Shown piece after piece: positions 49,988 through 61,449 of a DNA stretch of 64,000 bases. Origin of the DNA: Dolomedes plantarius (taxonomy: Eukaryota; Arthropoda; Arachnida; Araneae; Dolomedidae). The stretch spans positions 201,441,738-201,505,737 of the forward strand of contig OU015492.1 in assembly GCA_907164885.2 (NCBI GenBank), read 5' to 3'. The position numbers and the translations under genes were made by a program. Position 1 is the stretch's first letter. Each line of letters opens with the position of its first letter. The notes beneath the pieces were generated by a model. That model did no database searches, was not told the DNA's origin, and saw only the letters and a program-made list of their open reading frames with translations.

Positions 49988-51253
49988 CAGGTGGTTATCA
50001 AAATAATGAAAACACATCAATATTAGTGGTGTTTATGGAAGTGCTTCGTATTCCTTAAAAAACAATTGTAGGGACAAATATTTTTTATAGAATATAGTGT
50101 ATACATTATTCTACTCTAAACTAGCAGTAATGAAACTATGGCATCAGGATTTTTGGAGGATAGCGTAAGATGTCAAACCTTGTAGACCGTGCAGAAGGGC
50201 AAATTGTTGAAGCGTGTTTAATTGGAGTATCTGTTACAACAGCCCCCATGGGTTTGGGTGTTTACCGAGCTATGATATCGGAAGTGATGATGGCATACAG
50301 AGTTCACGGAAAGACATCCTCTGTGAAACAGAATATTGGACGAAAAGGAAACCTAAATGAAAGAGACTGAGTGGTGTTGAAGCGGAGTGTGACATCAAAA
50401 AAGTAGATAACTGCAGCCAAAGTGACCGTAGAGCTCTATCTGAATCTGCAGGCTCTAGTACCAGTTATTACAGGTAAGAGAAAACTTCAAAAACAAAACA
50501 TTTACGGCAGAGTAGAAATTCCCAAGCCACTTGTAACAGATGTGAAAACAAACCGTCCTCTACAGTGGTGCCACGAGCACAAATCCTGGTCGAGTCATGC
50601 GTTGAAATATGACATTTCGTTAGACGAATCATTGTTCACTTTGTCCCCTGCAACAGGACGTGCATGTGTCTGAAGAACACTTACACAAGCGTATTATCAT
50701 GCTTGTCCCATGCCAGCTGTGAAACATGGAGAGGGAATTTCTTAGGGTTTCGGCGGCAATCTCATGGTTTTCAAAAGGCATCTATTGTAACCCCGAAAGG
50801 GAGATTGACTGGGAAGGACTTTGTCGAACCTTTAGCCGACCAGATCCATCCTATGGTGCAAAACTCTTTTCCTGCAGGAGATGGCGTTCTCCATGATGAT
50901 AATGCTCTGATCCATATAACTAGACGTATCAGGTCGTGGTTTGAGGATCATAAAGACCAAGAAAAACACCTTATCTGGCCCGCACAGTCCCTAAACCTCA
51001 ATATCATCGAACTGATGTGGTCTGGTTTAGGGAACAGAGTCAGGATTCAATAATCAGCAATATCATCTCTACAGGAACATTGACGATTTATCCATAAAGA
51101 ATGGTATAATATTCCCTTAACTACTATTCATGACTTTCATAATTCACATCCTTAGTGAATCCAGGTGGTATTAAATGCCATAGATGGTCATATGCCATAT
51201 TAATAAAGAATTTCATGTTTTTCCTAAGTGTTTCCATTATTTTGATAACCACC

Positions 51254-51255
<2 letters not shown>
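49988..51255 (+). mobile_element. Tc1-like element, complete with TIRs (1268 bp)
   Basis: TIRs start CAGGTGGTTATCAAAATAAT at both ends (left from 49988, right inverted from 51255). TA precedes the left end. The right flank is TG and belongs to a (TG)n(TA)n tract. The length is normal for a Tc1 element. It encodes one broken transposase and lies inside a mariner remnant. Confidence 0.85.
50170..51052 (+). pseudogene. Tc1 transposase (DD34E type), frame broken, triad residues kept
   Basis: Starts 'MSNLVDRAEGQIVEACLIGV' (helix-turn-helix region). A stop comes near 50370, the frame shifts, and it resumes at 50422 and 50664. Catalytic landmarks are 'DISLDESLFTL' (first Asp), 'VLHDDNALIHITRR' (second Asp) and 'QSLNLNIIELMW' (third residue Glu). 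All three acidic residues are retained, although PDLN has become LNLN and the reading frame is interrupted at least twice. Confidence 0.85.

Positions 51256-51334
<79 letters not shown>
51255..51334. repeat. (TG)n(TA)n microsatellite at the Tc1 right edge
   Basis: About ten bases of TG repeat followed by 70 bases of TA repeat, starting at the last base of the Tc1 element. Confidence 0.95.
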
Positions 51335-51335
<1 letters not shown>

Positions 51336-51337
<2 letters not shown>

Positions 51338-51488
51338 CTCGATTGAAGTCATTGCAGCAATCCAAACGGCTATGACAAATGTGCTAAAATGCATCCAGGA
51401 TAACGCTTTCTCTGCTTGCTTCCATGTTCTTTGGAAAAGGTGGCAGCTGTGCATAGATAGCAGAGGGGGCTACTTTGGAAAAAAGTAG
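51336..51488 (+). pseudogene. mariner transposase C-terminal fragment, right of the Tc1 insertion
   Basis: The frame 'ISIEVIAAIQTAMTNVLKCI' is followed by 'FHVLWKRWQLCIDSRGGYF' and a stop at 51486. It matches the conserved mariner tail (F..W..RW..CI.S.G.YF). Together with 49900-49980 it shows a mariner split by the Tc1-like element and the microsatellite. Confidence 0.75.
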
Positions 51489-51966
51489 GATCATTAGTTA
51501 AGTTGAATAATTTTTTTTACGAGCTCAGCCCTGAACTTTTCTGACAAAGTTTATAATTGACACCCCTTATAACATCCAGGTTCGAATCTCACGACAAAAT
51601 TAGCTGGTTTACAGACAAATTTTCCGTTGTGAGTTTCTAAGAATCTGAAGCAGCATATGTACCACACAATGAAAAAAAAATATTCATATCGTTCAGAGAG
51701 GGGGGGGGGGGTTCTAAAATTTATTTGACACTTTATGAAATGTTATAAAGTGTCTCAATAGCAACACCATCCTAAATGATGATCCAAATAGTATCTACCA
51801 AAAATATAGTTGGTAAGATGATATAGTTATTTAAGGGATAAGAAGGAGAATTTGTAAAATAAATTGGGACTCAAACACAAGGTATTAAATACGCATTCAT
51901 TAAGTGAATTTTGTCATGCTGCCTTTACGTCAGATCAGTTTCTATAATGTTAATATATTTTCCTAG

Positions 51967-52027
<61 letters not shown>

Positions 52028-52304
52028 TTATTTATTTATTATTATTACGAAAATAAGAGGTTGAAAAATTATAACGGGTGCCAAATACTTTCGTACGTGG
52101 TACGGAACACAGAGATTAATATTTATGTCTTATTTTTGAGATAAAAATTCACAATCTGCCTGTTATATTAAATATCATGATACAAAAGTTTTATAACTTT
52201 GGGGATGTTACTGAGCTACAACTTTAAATCTGACTGAAAATGTGTATAGCTGATACGGAAATAAACAGAATAATTACAAGATAAATATAACTTTTTATAT
52301 ACCA
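51489..52304. other. AT-rich non-coding with a microsatellite and a dispersed repeat
   Basis: (TA)n lies at 51968-52022. It is followed by 'cgaaaataagaggttga' and 'actttcgtacgtggtacgga' (52049-52125), which is repeated in diverged form at 56082-56145, also after a TA-rich tract. A poly-G run is at about 51702-51712. Confidence 0.5.
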
Positions 52305-52433
52305 TCTATATATATAAAACGCGTAGGTATGCGGCACAAAAATCGACGATATTTCTACACTCCGAATGGCAACGGCTGCCACTACCATATGTAAACATTA
52401 GCGGCCGTCCGCAGTGTACAACCGCGTATCAAC

Positions 52434-52598
52434 ATGGATTTACGCACTGAAATCAGGAATGCTCGAAATCAAGCTGCACGATCAAATGAAAATTGGGAAC
52501 AGTCTCAAGAAAGAAAGCGAAGAAGAAATAATTCATTAACAGAGAGCATAAATGTTCGCGAGGTTACGCTTAACTGTCGCCGGTATAGCAACCGATAG
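52434..52598 (+). pseudogene. Short ORF inside the Helitron, basic N-terminal fragment
   Basis: A 54-residue frame beginning 'MDLRTEIRNARNQAARSNEN' and continuing with 'QERKRRRNNSLTE'. It is Arg/Asn-rich, charged and helix-prone. This style of sequence stands at the start of proteins encoded by autonomous Helitron relatives in arthropods, so it is probably what remains of that gene. The identification is from memory. Confidence 0.4.
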
Positions 52599-52633
52599 CC
52601 AGAAATAGTTAATTTTCTACACTTTTTTCAATA

Positions 52634-52909
52634 CTTGCTGAATTTTTACTCCATTTTATAGGTGAAGAAATTTTCCCAACATTTTATTATTTGATATGAT
52701 TAAGTGTAGATATCTGAATTGTGAACAATAGTACATACAGAGAGTGGTGTAATCTCCGCTATATTTTAGTGCTTGCTGAATTTTTACTCCATTTTTTAAG
52801 TGAAAAAAATTTTCCCCAACAATTTCGTATTTGATGTAATGATAAAGTGTAGATATCTTAATTTTGAAAAAAAATTACATACAGAGAGGGATGTAATTTA
52901 TAAAATCAT
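52634..52909 (+). repeat. 138-bp tandem duplication inside the Helitron
   Basis: 'cttgctgaatttttactcca' begins at 52634 and again at 52772. The two units share 'gtgtagatatct', 'tacatacagagag' and flanking blocks with about 15-20 percent differences. Confidence 0.8.
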
Positions 52910-53136
52910 TGGTGTTGGATTTCTCAGTCTTTATCTTCAATTGTGTTCAGAAATAATGGAAATTCGCATTTTTAAATTACAATGTTTTTGAATCAGCCTT
53001 ATAAAGAATGCCCCTTAAAGTATATTTATGATGACAGGTAATGGTAACATTCCTTACATATATTACTTTCAGATGAGTTGTTTCGCAAAAGAAAATATAA
53101 AACTAAAAGCGACCATGCTGGTCGCGCAGCGGCTAG

Positions 53137-53549
53137 TGTTTTTAAATTTTCTGTTGAATCATATAAACTTGACAATTCTATGTATTAATAAATACTTTTT
53201 AAAAAAATTTTCTGATGAATTATCCTATCAACTTGAATGAAAATGAAGCTAATTGGAAGTTAACTTTCGTTTAACTTCAATTTCCCGTCCCGGCCGATAG
53301 GTGGTTGCACCAGTCTACAAAAAAAATTAACTGAAACTGGATTCAAATCTGCTTAAAGATGGCTAAAAGTATTTAAAAAATGCATTTTCATCATGTTCTG
53401 AGCTATTCTAAACGTGTCAAATGTCTAGCTAGTCGTGAAGTTAGTTAAAAATCGATTGCAAGATTTATAAGGGACAAACACACACACACACAAAAAAAAA
53501 AGAAAGCAAGTTAATAAAATCATGGTAAAAATATGATATCCAATGACTG

Positions 53550-53586
<37 letters not shown>

Positions 53587-55499
53587 TATATAACCATGTA
53601 TCATAAAGGGTTATGTCTGTGTGTGGATGGGCGGTTGTGCGTGTTTATATATATTAGACCATATAGTAGAATTTCTTGTAATCTCATAAATTCAGGTATA
53701 ATAACGTTCATAAATTTTTCATTCGTGACTGTGTTAATCTGTACCTGTGTTAATATGACAGAAACATGAAACCAATGGTCGTTTTTATTAGTTTCTTTTA
53801 ACTTATATAGGATGAAATGATATTTTACAATAAACTTATAGGACACGTTTTCCTTCAATTTATTTTTGCATGAAAGAATGTATTCAAGGAAAGAAAAAAT
53901 GATTTTCATCACAGATAGATTAAGGGGAATTAGTAAACACTTATTTGTAATACGCTAAATAATAACCACCACTCTAATTCTTGTTCTAATCATTAGTTCT
54001 AATGTATGGAGGTAATTATGATTACGTGCTTCTATGGTTACCAATTTTTCAGAATGTAACGAGTGACGATAATTCATCGAATGATTCACAGTTTCTATGG
54101 TGACACCTTTTCAGCTCCGTTTCTTGTTTGTCATTCATAGAATAAATATTTGTTTCGCGCTTTGTTTTTTTTAACTAAGGGTAATAAATTGTAAATATTT
54201 ATATAATTAGCTACTAAATTTAATTTAATAATAGCACCTTTTATAATCGGCATAATAGATTTATTTTGAACTACCGCCTTTGGGTCTTCAAAAATTCCTG
54301 TTAGGAATTTTTTTTAGCTTGTTATAAGTAATTAATTTTTTATTAGTTATTGTTATCATTATTTACACGTGCAAATTTAAATTAAATTAAGCATCTAATC
54401 CAAATAGACATTTCGCAAAATTGTATAATATGCAGTAGATAAGAGTTAGACATTTCTTTTTAAACCTACGTTATTTCTTTTTTTTTTATTCGTTTGAAAA
54501 TGTATTTGCTAACACTAAGAGATTCATATTCGAGATAGCTAGATAAATTTAATTAAATCTACTTTAGTTAAATTTCAGCGCATTTCACTGATATAAAAGG
54601 ACGTTTTCTTCTTTTATACACTAACATACATGGCTCGATGGAGAGAGAATTGTGAAGTACCCTTTAATGTTCTTAATAAAGATTCTCCGCTTCTTAATAC
54701 GAAGTAATTAAGCTGATTATCCAAACAAGCCGGAGATTGTTATTCCACTGAGAAACTTTGACGACTAGTTAGCTAATTTGCGTCACTCAAAATTTTTCAT
54801 TCTTACTTTTGTCTGAAAATTCTTATTAAAATGATCATACATTTGAGTAATAGTAATGGCAATTTTTTTGTGATATTTTGCAAACACTAACAGTCAAGTG
54901 TTTACGTACGCCTTACATAACAGAAATCAATATCTTATCAGGTTAATCTGTTTTTCCTTGACTTTTTTCCATCATATCAATGCCTACGTGTATCTACCTA
55001 GACGCAAATCTTGCAAGAATGGAAAAAAATACTGTTTCACAATTCTGGGCAAATCATGTTGGTTCTCACCCCACTTGACCAACAGCAACATTAGATCAAG
55101 TCGATATAGGTTATTGGGAAGAGGGGGGGGTTGTTCCAGTTTTAATTAGCACCAAAAGGGTCGGAGTCCGACTTGGCTACGGTCTGTTCCAAGGTAATTT
55201 TGAACCGAGTCAGTGACGATATCGTTACACTTGACCTCTCCCCTCCAGAGGTAAATTGGGTAAATTGTTTCTGAACGTTATGCAAAGGTTCTTTAAAAAA
55301 TAAGAAGTACAAGCCGTGTTAAAAACTTTTTAAAACAGTATGCCAATCAGAGCACAGAGCACGCTACGACCACTAGATATGCGTAGCAGTAAGTTTTGAC
55401 AACAAATAGCCATTTGTTCTATTAGGCTGTGATCATTTGTCATCGGGCTACACCCTCTGAACTAAGGACATTTACAAGCTGCTCGTCGGATATGCGACA
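53137..55499. other. AT-rich non-coding, unassigned
   Basis: A (TA)15 tract lies at 53554-53583. A 103-codon minus-strand frame (53601-53912) has no recognisable domain. Positions 55080-55250 are GC-richer, with a poly-G run. Nothing else was recognised. Confidence 0.45.
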
Positions 55500-56757
55500 A
55501 TGTGAGAATGAAAGAGCATGAAGAACAACGTAGGGTGTGCTGGAAATTTTGCTGGAAATTTGGTAAAAAACTTTGCAGAGCATATCACTGACTAAACGAA
55601 GTATACAGGGAGGAATGTATGAACCGATCGCAATGCTGTAAGAAGTTTTACCGTTTTAGCTAGGCCAGAACATCGGTTTCCGAAGATCCCAAGCCTGAAG
55701 GGTCTCCCTACAATGCCAAGAATGGTAGTGTCGAACCCCTTCACTTCTGCGGGTTCCCTTTGGTTCGTTTGTCAAGACGTTTTCAATGATACACCAGTAA
55801 ATATTTAAAGTTTTATTTCTTTCACAAGCACAAACACAGCTATCTACAAACTTATTTACAGTATTATACATTCAATTAACTATTTCAGTCATCTCCCAAT
55901 GACTGTTACCTAACAAAGACCTAGTGCGTCTTCGGGGTCTCAATACACCCACGCACCGTATTCGTCTGCCCGACTCTGTCAAGAGCCAACACCGCAGACT
56001 AAAAACCAACCACACGCCTTCTCCCGCGTGAGCACAAGCACTCTCTCTGTATATGTATGTATATATATTTTATAATGAATGCGATAATAAGAGGTTGACT
56101 TTCGTACTTTCGTACGTTGTATAGAACAGAGAGATTAATTTCAATTCGACGTACCCCTGACTTCTGCCCGGGACCTCGTCTCCGAACACCACACGAATCC
56201 CTTATGAATCCGGGGTCATTGTCCTACCCCCACTGCTTTCTTGAGAGGAAAGTACAGCTACAAAACACAAGGGGTTGACGCGGCAGACACGACAGGTAGT
56301 TTTGTACGTTAGTGGTGATAGCCGTTTAACTGTTCAAGAAGTTACTGAAGAAATGGATATCATCATTGGATCTCGCCGTCACATTTTGACTAAAAAACTT
56401 TAGATGAGTTGCTTCAGAGTAAAAATTAGTGCCCCTTTGTTGAGCGACGATTAGAAAGAGAACCGTGTTAAAATCTCTCTGTGGTTGCTTGCTTGTGCAA
56501 ATGGTAATGAAATCTTTTCTGAGAGCATCATAAATGGGGATGAGACGTAAGATTATGGTTATTAGACATTTTTCTGCCTTCTGAGCTTAAAAATAAATTG
56601 GAAGGATGTCGTTTACAAGCAATAGAGGATATTAAGGAAAATATGTAAAGGGAACTGTTCGGCATCACAGAAAGTGCGTTCCAGGAAGTATTCAGAAAAT
56701 GGAACATACGCTAGGAATGATGTATTGCCTGTAAAGGGAATTACTTGTTATAATGCT
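55500..56757 (+). pseudogene. mariner transposase, fragmented and interrupted
   Basis: The N-terminal part at 55520-55655 reads 'EEQRRVCWKFCWKFGKKLC' and later 'YREECMNRSQCCKKFYRF'. After an unrelated stretch (about 55660-56280) the frame resumes with 'VSGDSRLTVQEVTEEMDIII', then 'NRVKISLWLLACANGNE' and 'IINGDET' (first catalytic Asp, with the following Trp now a stop). It jumps to 'LKNKLEGCRFTSIEDIKEN'-like and 'ELFGITESAFQEVFRKW' near the C terminus. The second and third Asp region is deleted and many stops are present. Confidence 0.75.
56082..56145. repeat. Dispersed repeat, second copy (see 52049-52125)
   Basis: 'gataataagaggttgac' and 'actttcgtacgttgta' with 'agagattaat' match 52049-52125 with small gaps. 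Each copy follows a TA-rich tract. Confidence 0.5.
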
Positions 56758-57861
56758 TAAAATTTTGTAAAATGAGCAGTACTGCCTTATAGCAACAGTT
56801 TGGTATTTTTTACCATGTCTTTTATGTAATCCCGCAAGGAGCATCTGACTGCCTAAAAAAATAATTGCGGACGTCCCATAACTGAACCAATGATGTGGGA
56901 TTTAGATTATTTTCTCTGTTCTATGTGGAATTGAATTTTTTTTAGTTTCAGAGCAGACTTAACTCATGTGTGTAATATGACAAAATGCATAGGTTACGTC
57001 CTCCTTGGCTGAATCAGTAGCAATTATATACATTTCCAGCGTACTAGGCACCTTTTCCCTTTTTTATGGGCTCCTCAACATGGCATTACCGATTATTGCC
57101 CTAAAGGGAGAGGAATTCTAAATTTTTACAATTGGCTGGCGCAGTAAACCAGCCCTTATCGGAAAGAACCACAGTCTAACACGAATTATGGCACAAAATT
57201 TAGAGTGGATGAGCATGACAAGATGCACGGAGCCCACCATCATAAGTGGAACCAATTGCAAATATATACTTGTCCAATGTACAGTATATATATATATATA
57301 TATATATAATCTCATGTGATCATAATTTAACTTGGCCTATTCAGAGCCCTCTGTAGCTATAACTAAAGGGCGAATTGAGCTGAAATTTTGCAGATAGACA
57401 ATTTAAAGGATGGGCTGAAAGATTCTGGGCTGAAAATATCCGAGAGCATTACATCTTAAATGCTTGAAAAGTCATGCAATAAATAACTGTGCACAGAAAA
57501 AAATCATTTAAAACTTTTATTTTTACATTCTCAAGCATTATGATGTTTAAAACTTATTTTTACATTTTAAAGCATTATGACGGTACAAAAGTTGATAAAT
57601 GTGGCACTGCAAGCGAAGAAAATAATCTGATTTGCATAAGCATACGAATTTAAGGTGATTTATGGGTATAAAAAGAATGAGATCGAGTGAGTATCATTCT
57701 TTCTGTTCCGATGGCAATTAAATTACAATAACATGCGTTAATCGTAAAACTTTTTTATTAAAACCAGGTAAATGATGTTGCAGATCTTCGTGAATTTCGA
57801 CGTCAAAAGAAATTGCGTCGGGGTCCAATGTCTCCACAAGGTGTGAGAGTCATGATATCGT
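56189..57861 (+). repeat. Segment duplicated at 62324-64000, copy 1
   Basis: From 'CCACACGAATCCCTTATGAA' onward this stretch matches 62324-64000 base for base in my reading. The offset is 6135 up to the (TA)n tract and 6139 after it. It contains the 3' half of the broken mariner, an unassigned 0.5 kb and the first 550 bp of the element at 57311. Because the second copy is cut by the window end, the true length is unknown. Confidence 0.9.
57286..57308. repeat. (TA)n microsatellite (23 bp), shorter allele of the duplication
   Basis: The corresponding tract in copy 2 (63421-63447) is 27 bp. This is the only difference I found between the two copies. Confidence 0.9.
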
Positions 57862-59015
57862 GATTTGAAAATACTGGGTGTTTTAGCGTTCAACGTGGCA
57901 GATGGCGAAAGCCTACCAGCGAAGAAGTCGTTTTAGAAGTAGCCACGGTAGTTGCCGAGGTGTAACTGACAAATGATCATGGAGTAAGCAGTCACCTGCA
58001 GTGTCACGACAATTAGATGTACCGTATAGCCCAGTGCCGATGATCCTAAGAAAAATAGTGATTTTTTCCGTATAAGATCAGTTACAACCAGCAACTGTTT
58101 CTTACCGACAATGACTGTCGCTTATCTTTTGCCCTGACCTTTCTTGCCCGAATGGAAGTCAATGACTTCTGGCCGTGGAACATTCTCTGGAGTGACTAGG
58201 CTCATTTTAATCTGAACGTAACAATGAACACCCAGAATTTGGGCCTTGGAAAATCCACTTGCCTTCTACACAATTTCGCAACACTCGCCTAAATGTATCG
58301 ACTGCTGTGGATTCATTTCCCAGTTTATCCTTAGACCATTCTTTTTTGAAGAACTTAAATGTAATGTCCCTGTCACATGTTCTGTAACAGCCCTCAGATA
58401 TCATGACATGCCCAGCAGTTTCATTTTACCTCTAGTACAGCAGCGACAATGCCTTGAGTCTGTTACTTTTATGCAAGATGGTGCCCCTCCACATAATGGA
58501 CCCTGTGTGCGGAGGTTTTTGCGACATCATTTTACGCATCACAAGTGATTAGCCGATAATATCCTACTCCTTGGCCTGCCCGTTCTCCCGATCTCACTCC
58601 GTGGGATTTTTGGTTATGGGGCCATTTAAAGAATATTGTTTATAGGGGGAATGTTACTACTTTGACTTATCTGAAGGACCGCATAACATTATATGTTTGT
58701 CAGATTACTGGCGACCAGCTGCGGTCCGCTGTTGAACACGCTGTTCATCGCCTGCACATTTTACATACTAATGAGGGAGCCCACATTGAACAGTTTTCTT
58801 TACCTCGCTAGGCAGTGTGTAAGAAATAAATTATGCTTGCATTTGAAGCTTGTTTAAATTATTTCAATGTAAAGCACCCTCTAGCGGCCTTTTTTTTCCC
58901 GGAATCTTTTAGCACATACTTTGAATTGTCTATCTGCAACATTTTAGCTCGATCCGCCCTCTAGTTACAGCTACAGAGGGCTCTGAATAGGCCAAGTTTA
59001 ATTATGATCACCTGG
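57311..59015 (+). mobile_element. Tc1/mariner-superfamily element, same type as at 41-43 kb (about 1.7 kb)
   Basis: The inverted ends match over about 100 bp: 'GTGATCATAATTTAACTTGG' and 'CCTATTCAGAGCCCTCTGTA' on the left, and the same blocks inverted at 58970-59015. TA follows the right end (59016-59017), and the left end abuts (TA)n. The exact left boundary is uncertain by a few bases. It encodes a broken transposase on the plus strand. Confidence 0.8.
57774..58812 (+). pseudogene. Tc1/mariner-type transposase remnant, relative of the 41-kb copy
   Basis: Traces in several frames: 'DVADLREFRRQKKLRRGPMS', 'NDFWPWNILWSD' followed by a stop where the family has Glu, 'NVPVTCSVTALRYHDM', 'FMQDGAPPHNGPCVRRFL', 'SPDLTPWDFWLWG', and 'LRSAVEHAVHRLHIL'-like. 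The nucleotide distance between the second and third Asp codons is 125 bp, again about 42 codons after allowing a 1-bp indel. The first Asp is kept here. Confidence 0.8.
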
Positions 59016-60258
59016 TATTTGTAAGTGGTTAACACTCTTTTTACTATATGTTCTGGTTTTAAAGACGTTCATTTTAATTTTATTTGCTATAAAAATAGAT
59101 GCATATGAAAATACACGCTGTCTCAAACTAGTTATTTTACAAAGGAGAAAATGGGTCTATATTTACACATATAACAGAATTTCATCCATTGATTTGTATG
59201 GTTATCACAAATTCCCAATCGAGGAATAAAACCAGTCTATGGTTCAGACAGGTCGTTGTATTATTTAATGTACAATCATTTTCTCATACTTGCCAATTTA
59301 GTTTCCCCTTTGGGATGATAATACACGAGAATCGGAACATCTTTAAAGTATGGCGTTTGAGATAACACTACATAACTTAATAATTTTGCGATATTACGCA
59401 ACATTAAAAAATAAGGGTTTTATCAGCCTTCATCTCCATTCAGAATTTTTCGCCTCATAGTTTATAAGGATATTTCAAACCTGAGGATATCATAATGAAA
59501 AGAGTTACGTCTAGAATGTTATAACATTTTTATCCGTTGATACACGTAATAATGTCCTCGGTAATAGGTTTTAGGAGACAGTCAAACTGTAATTAATAGT
59601 CAGAGCAATGTTATACGATAAATTAATCAATATTCCTTCAAAATATGATAAGTCAGATTTAACAGAATTATGTCAATTACTTTTAAGCTCCTCATATTTC
59701 ACGGGGCAGTAAAAAATAGTCTATAATACGGACTCTAAATTTTAATCTGTTAGTGTTTTTTATTATACTTAAGTACTTTTAGATTTAAATTATGATGTAA
59801 CTAATTTACATTTTAGGAAATGAAGTTTATTAAAATTTTCCATAAATTTCACCAAAATATGCTAATTAAAATTCTTTCATTAAAACACGTTATTTTAAAA
59901 TCTATGTTTTGAACATAGCAAGTCAAATTCCTTCTTAGTTATTTTCGAGGTGTTTTTAGGTAAGACAATTTTTTTAAGTTTCTTTTTCATAGTGAATAAA
60001 GGGAAAATGTTTACTATGGCATTTCAAAGTTTTCATTCAATTACATCAATGTGTTTGAGATGCAATGTTGCGACAAAATTGTTGCCGAAGCACAAAATAT
60101 CAGTTAACAGTAAACGATTTACATGTATGAAGAGAAGTGAGAATTTTTTTCTGCAATATGTTAAAATTATTAATATTTAAGAAATTAAAGTAAGTTAAAA
60201 AATTAAACGAAAATAAATACATCTCCAAACTTCATTTAATCATCTGCATTATATATAT
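59016..60258. other. AT-rich non-coding, unassigned
   Basis: A 76-codon plus-strand frame (59950-60180) is chance-like. Nothing else was recognised. Confidence 0.45.
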
Positions 60259-61449
60259 GAGAGGAGGGTATTATGGAATACCATTTACATTTCTAAAAAT
60301 AACTTTACTGGTTTTTGAATAAAAATCCCGAAATCATCATGAGTACATACTATAACTAATTGTAATAAACTGTCACTTGTAAAATAATACTATTTATTTT
60401 GTTGTTATATACAAAAAAAATATTTTTTTTAAAAGTTACAAATGGAGGTCAATATGAAATAGTCGGTTAATATGGAATAGGTGGTTTAAAGCATTGGAAA
60501 AATAATTAGACTTCATAAAACATAGTTATTTTTAAGTGTAAAAAACCATATTTTTAAGATTATGTGCATGCCATTTCTGCTTCTAGTCTATTTACAAAAG
60601 TCAGAGATATAATCTTCTTTCTCTGCTCCGGTACAGTTAAGGTGAGCCCGCAGAGAACAGCTGAAGCATTGAATCAAAATTTCCCCTTGTTGATCTTCGG
60701 AGAATTTTCCGTTACACATGATATATTAAGCGTTTTTGTTTTCCAGTTCTTTAGTTGATGGCATGAAGTCCATTACAGATGATACATTAGAATGGAACGA
60801 TTCATCGTTGCTAACACAGGAGCCATCTCTAGTAGGTTTAGGTCTAGAAGGTCAGTCTAAGTTTAATTTCTTAACAGGGGGTCTTTGAATGTTCGGTTTC
60901 TTTTGTTGTTTTGAAGCTTCTGGTTTCTTCTTTATGTCCTTTTCTTTCAGTTCATCCTCTATTTTTTTATATGGGGAGTAGGTTATTACAGAAGATCCAG
61001 CTTTCCTGCTTCTAAGGGGATTATGGAATACCTAGTACTCCATAATACCCGACACGCCATCATGGAACATAAACCTTTAAACTGATGGACAAAACATTTA
61101 CAGCTAAAAAACGACCACAGTATAACAAACTACAATTCTTTTAGTGTACATTACGCTTAGTACATTACGCGTACATTACGCTTAACAGCTTAACATCAAT
61201 GTTCAAATCAGATGTGTACTAGTAGGTTAAAATGTTTGAAAACTTACCTGAAAAAACTCTTGAAAATCACAAAACACATTTTGTACTCTAGCGAGTGGTA
61301 CTACAACAACAAACGGTCAACTCTCAGTGCACTTCATCATGGGAGTCTTTCTTGAATAGTTCATGGTATTCGCACATGATAGCAGCACCAAACAGAGCCG
61401 AAACCTCGGTAGTCCATATTACTCGACTATTCCATAATACCCTCCTCTC
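60259..61449 (-). mobile_element. pogo-like element, non-autonomous (1.19 kb)
   Basis: 22-bp perfect TIRs start GAGAGGAGGGTATTATGGAA at 60259 and, inverted, at 61449. The core word TTATGGAATA also recurs inside (about 60463-60477 diverged, 61020-61030 direct and 61036-61046 inverted). A minus-strand coding remnant of a transposase C terminus is inside. No clear target duplication was seen. Confidence 0.65.
60575..60975 (-). pseudogene. pogo-type transposase C terminus with PHD-like finger remnant
   Basis: Minus-strand traces give a Lys/Pro-rich linker 'EKDIKKKPEASKQQKKP', then 'HSNVSSVMDFMPSTKELE' and a stop. After this comes 'MCNGKFSEDQQGEILIQC', then 'CSLRAHLNCTGAEKEDYI' and 'FCK' with a stop. 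The Cys/His spacing (C..., C..C, H..C, C) is that of the PHD-like finger found at the end of many insect pogo/Tigger-type transposases. One ligand position is altered (YIMC, apparently from CxxC). The DDE core is missing. Confidence 0.6.

Larger units (their letters stand above)
52305..53136 (+). mobile_element. Complete non-autonomous Helitron (832 bp) with ORF fragment
   Basis: Starts TCTATATATATAAAACGCGT after A (52304). It ends GCAGCGGCTAG before T (53137). A perfect 7-bp hairpin GCGACCA-TGC-TGGTCGC (53109-53125) lies 11 bases from the 3' end, the classic Helitron terminator. It carries a short N-terminal-type frame (52434-52598) and a 138-bp internal tandem duplication. No Rep/helicase domain is present. 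Confidence 0.9.

Noticed and set aside
57118..57315. 65-codon minus-strand frame in the duplicated segment
   Set aside because: It starts inside a (TA)n tract and has no recognisable domain. The second copy at 63.25-63.45 kb is identical, so the duplication gives no independent support.
58207..58404. 65-codon minus-strand frame over the 57-kb Tc1/mariner element
   Set aside because: Antisense shadow. The plus strand carries the transposase motifs here.
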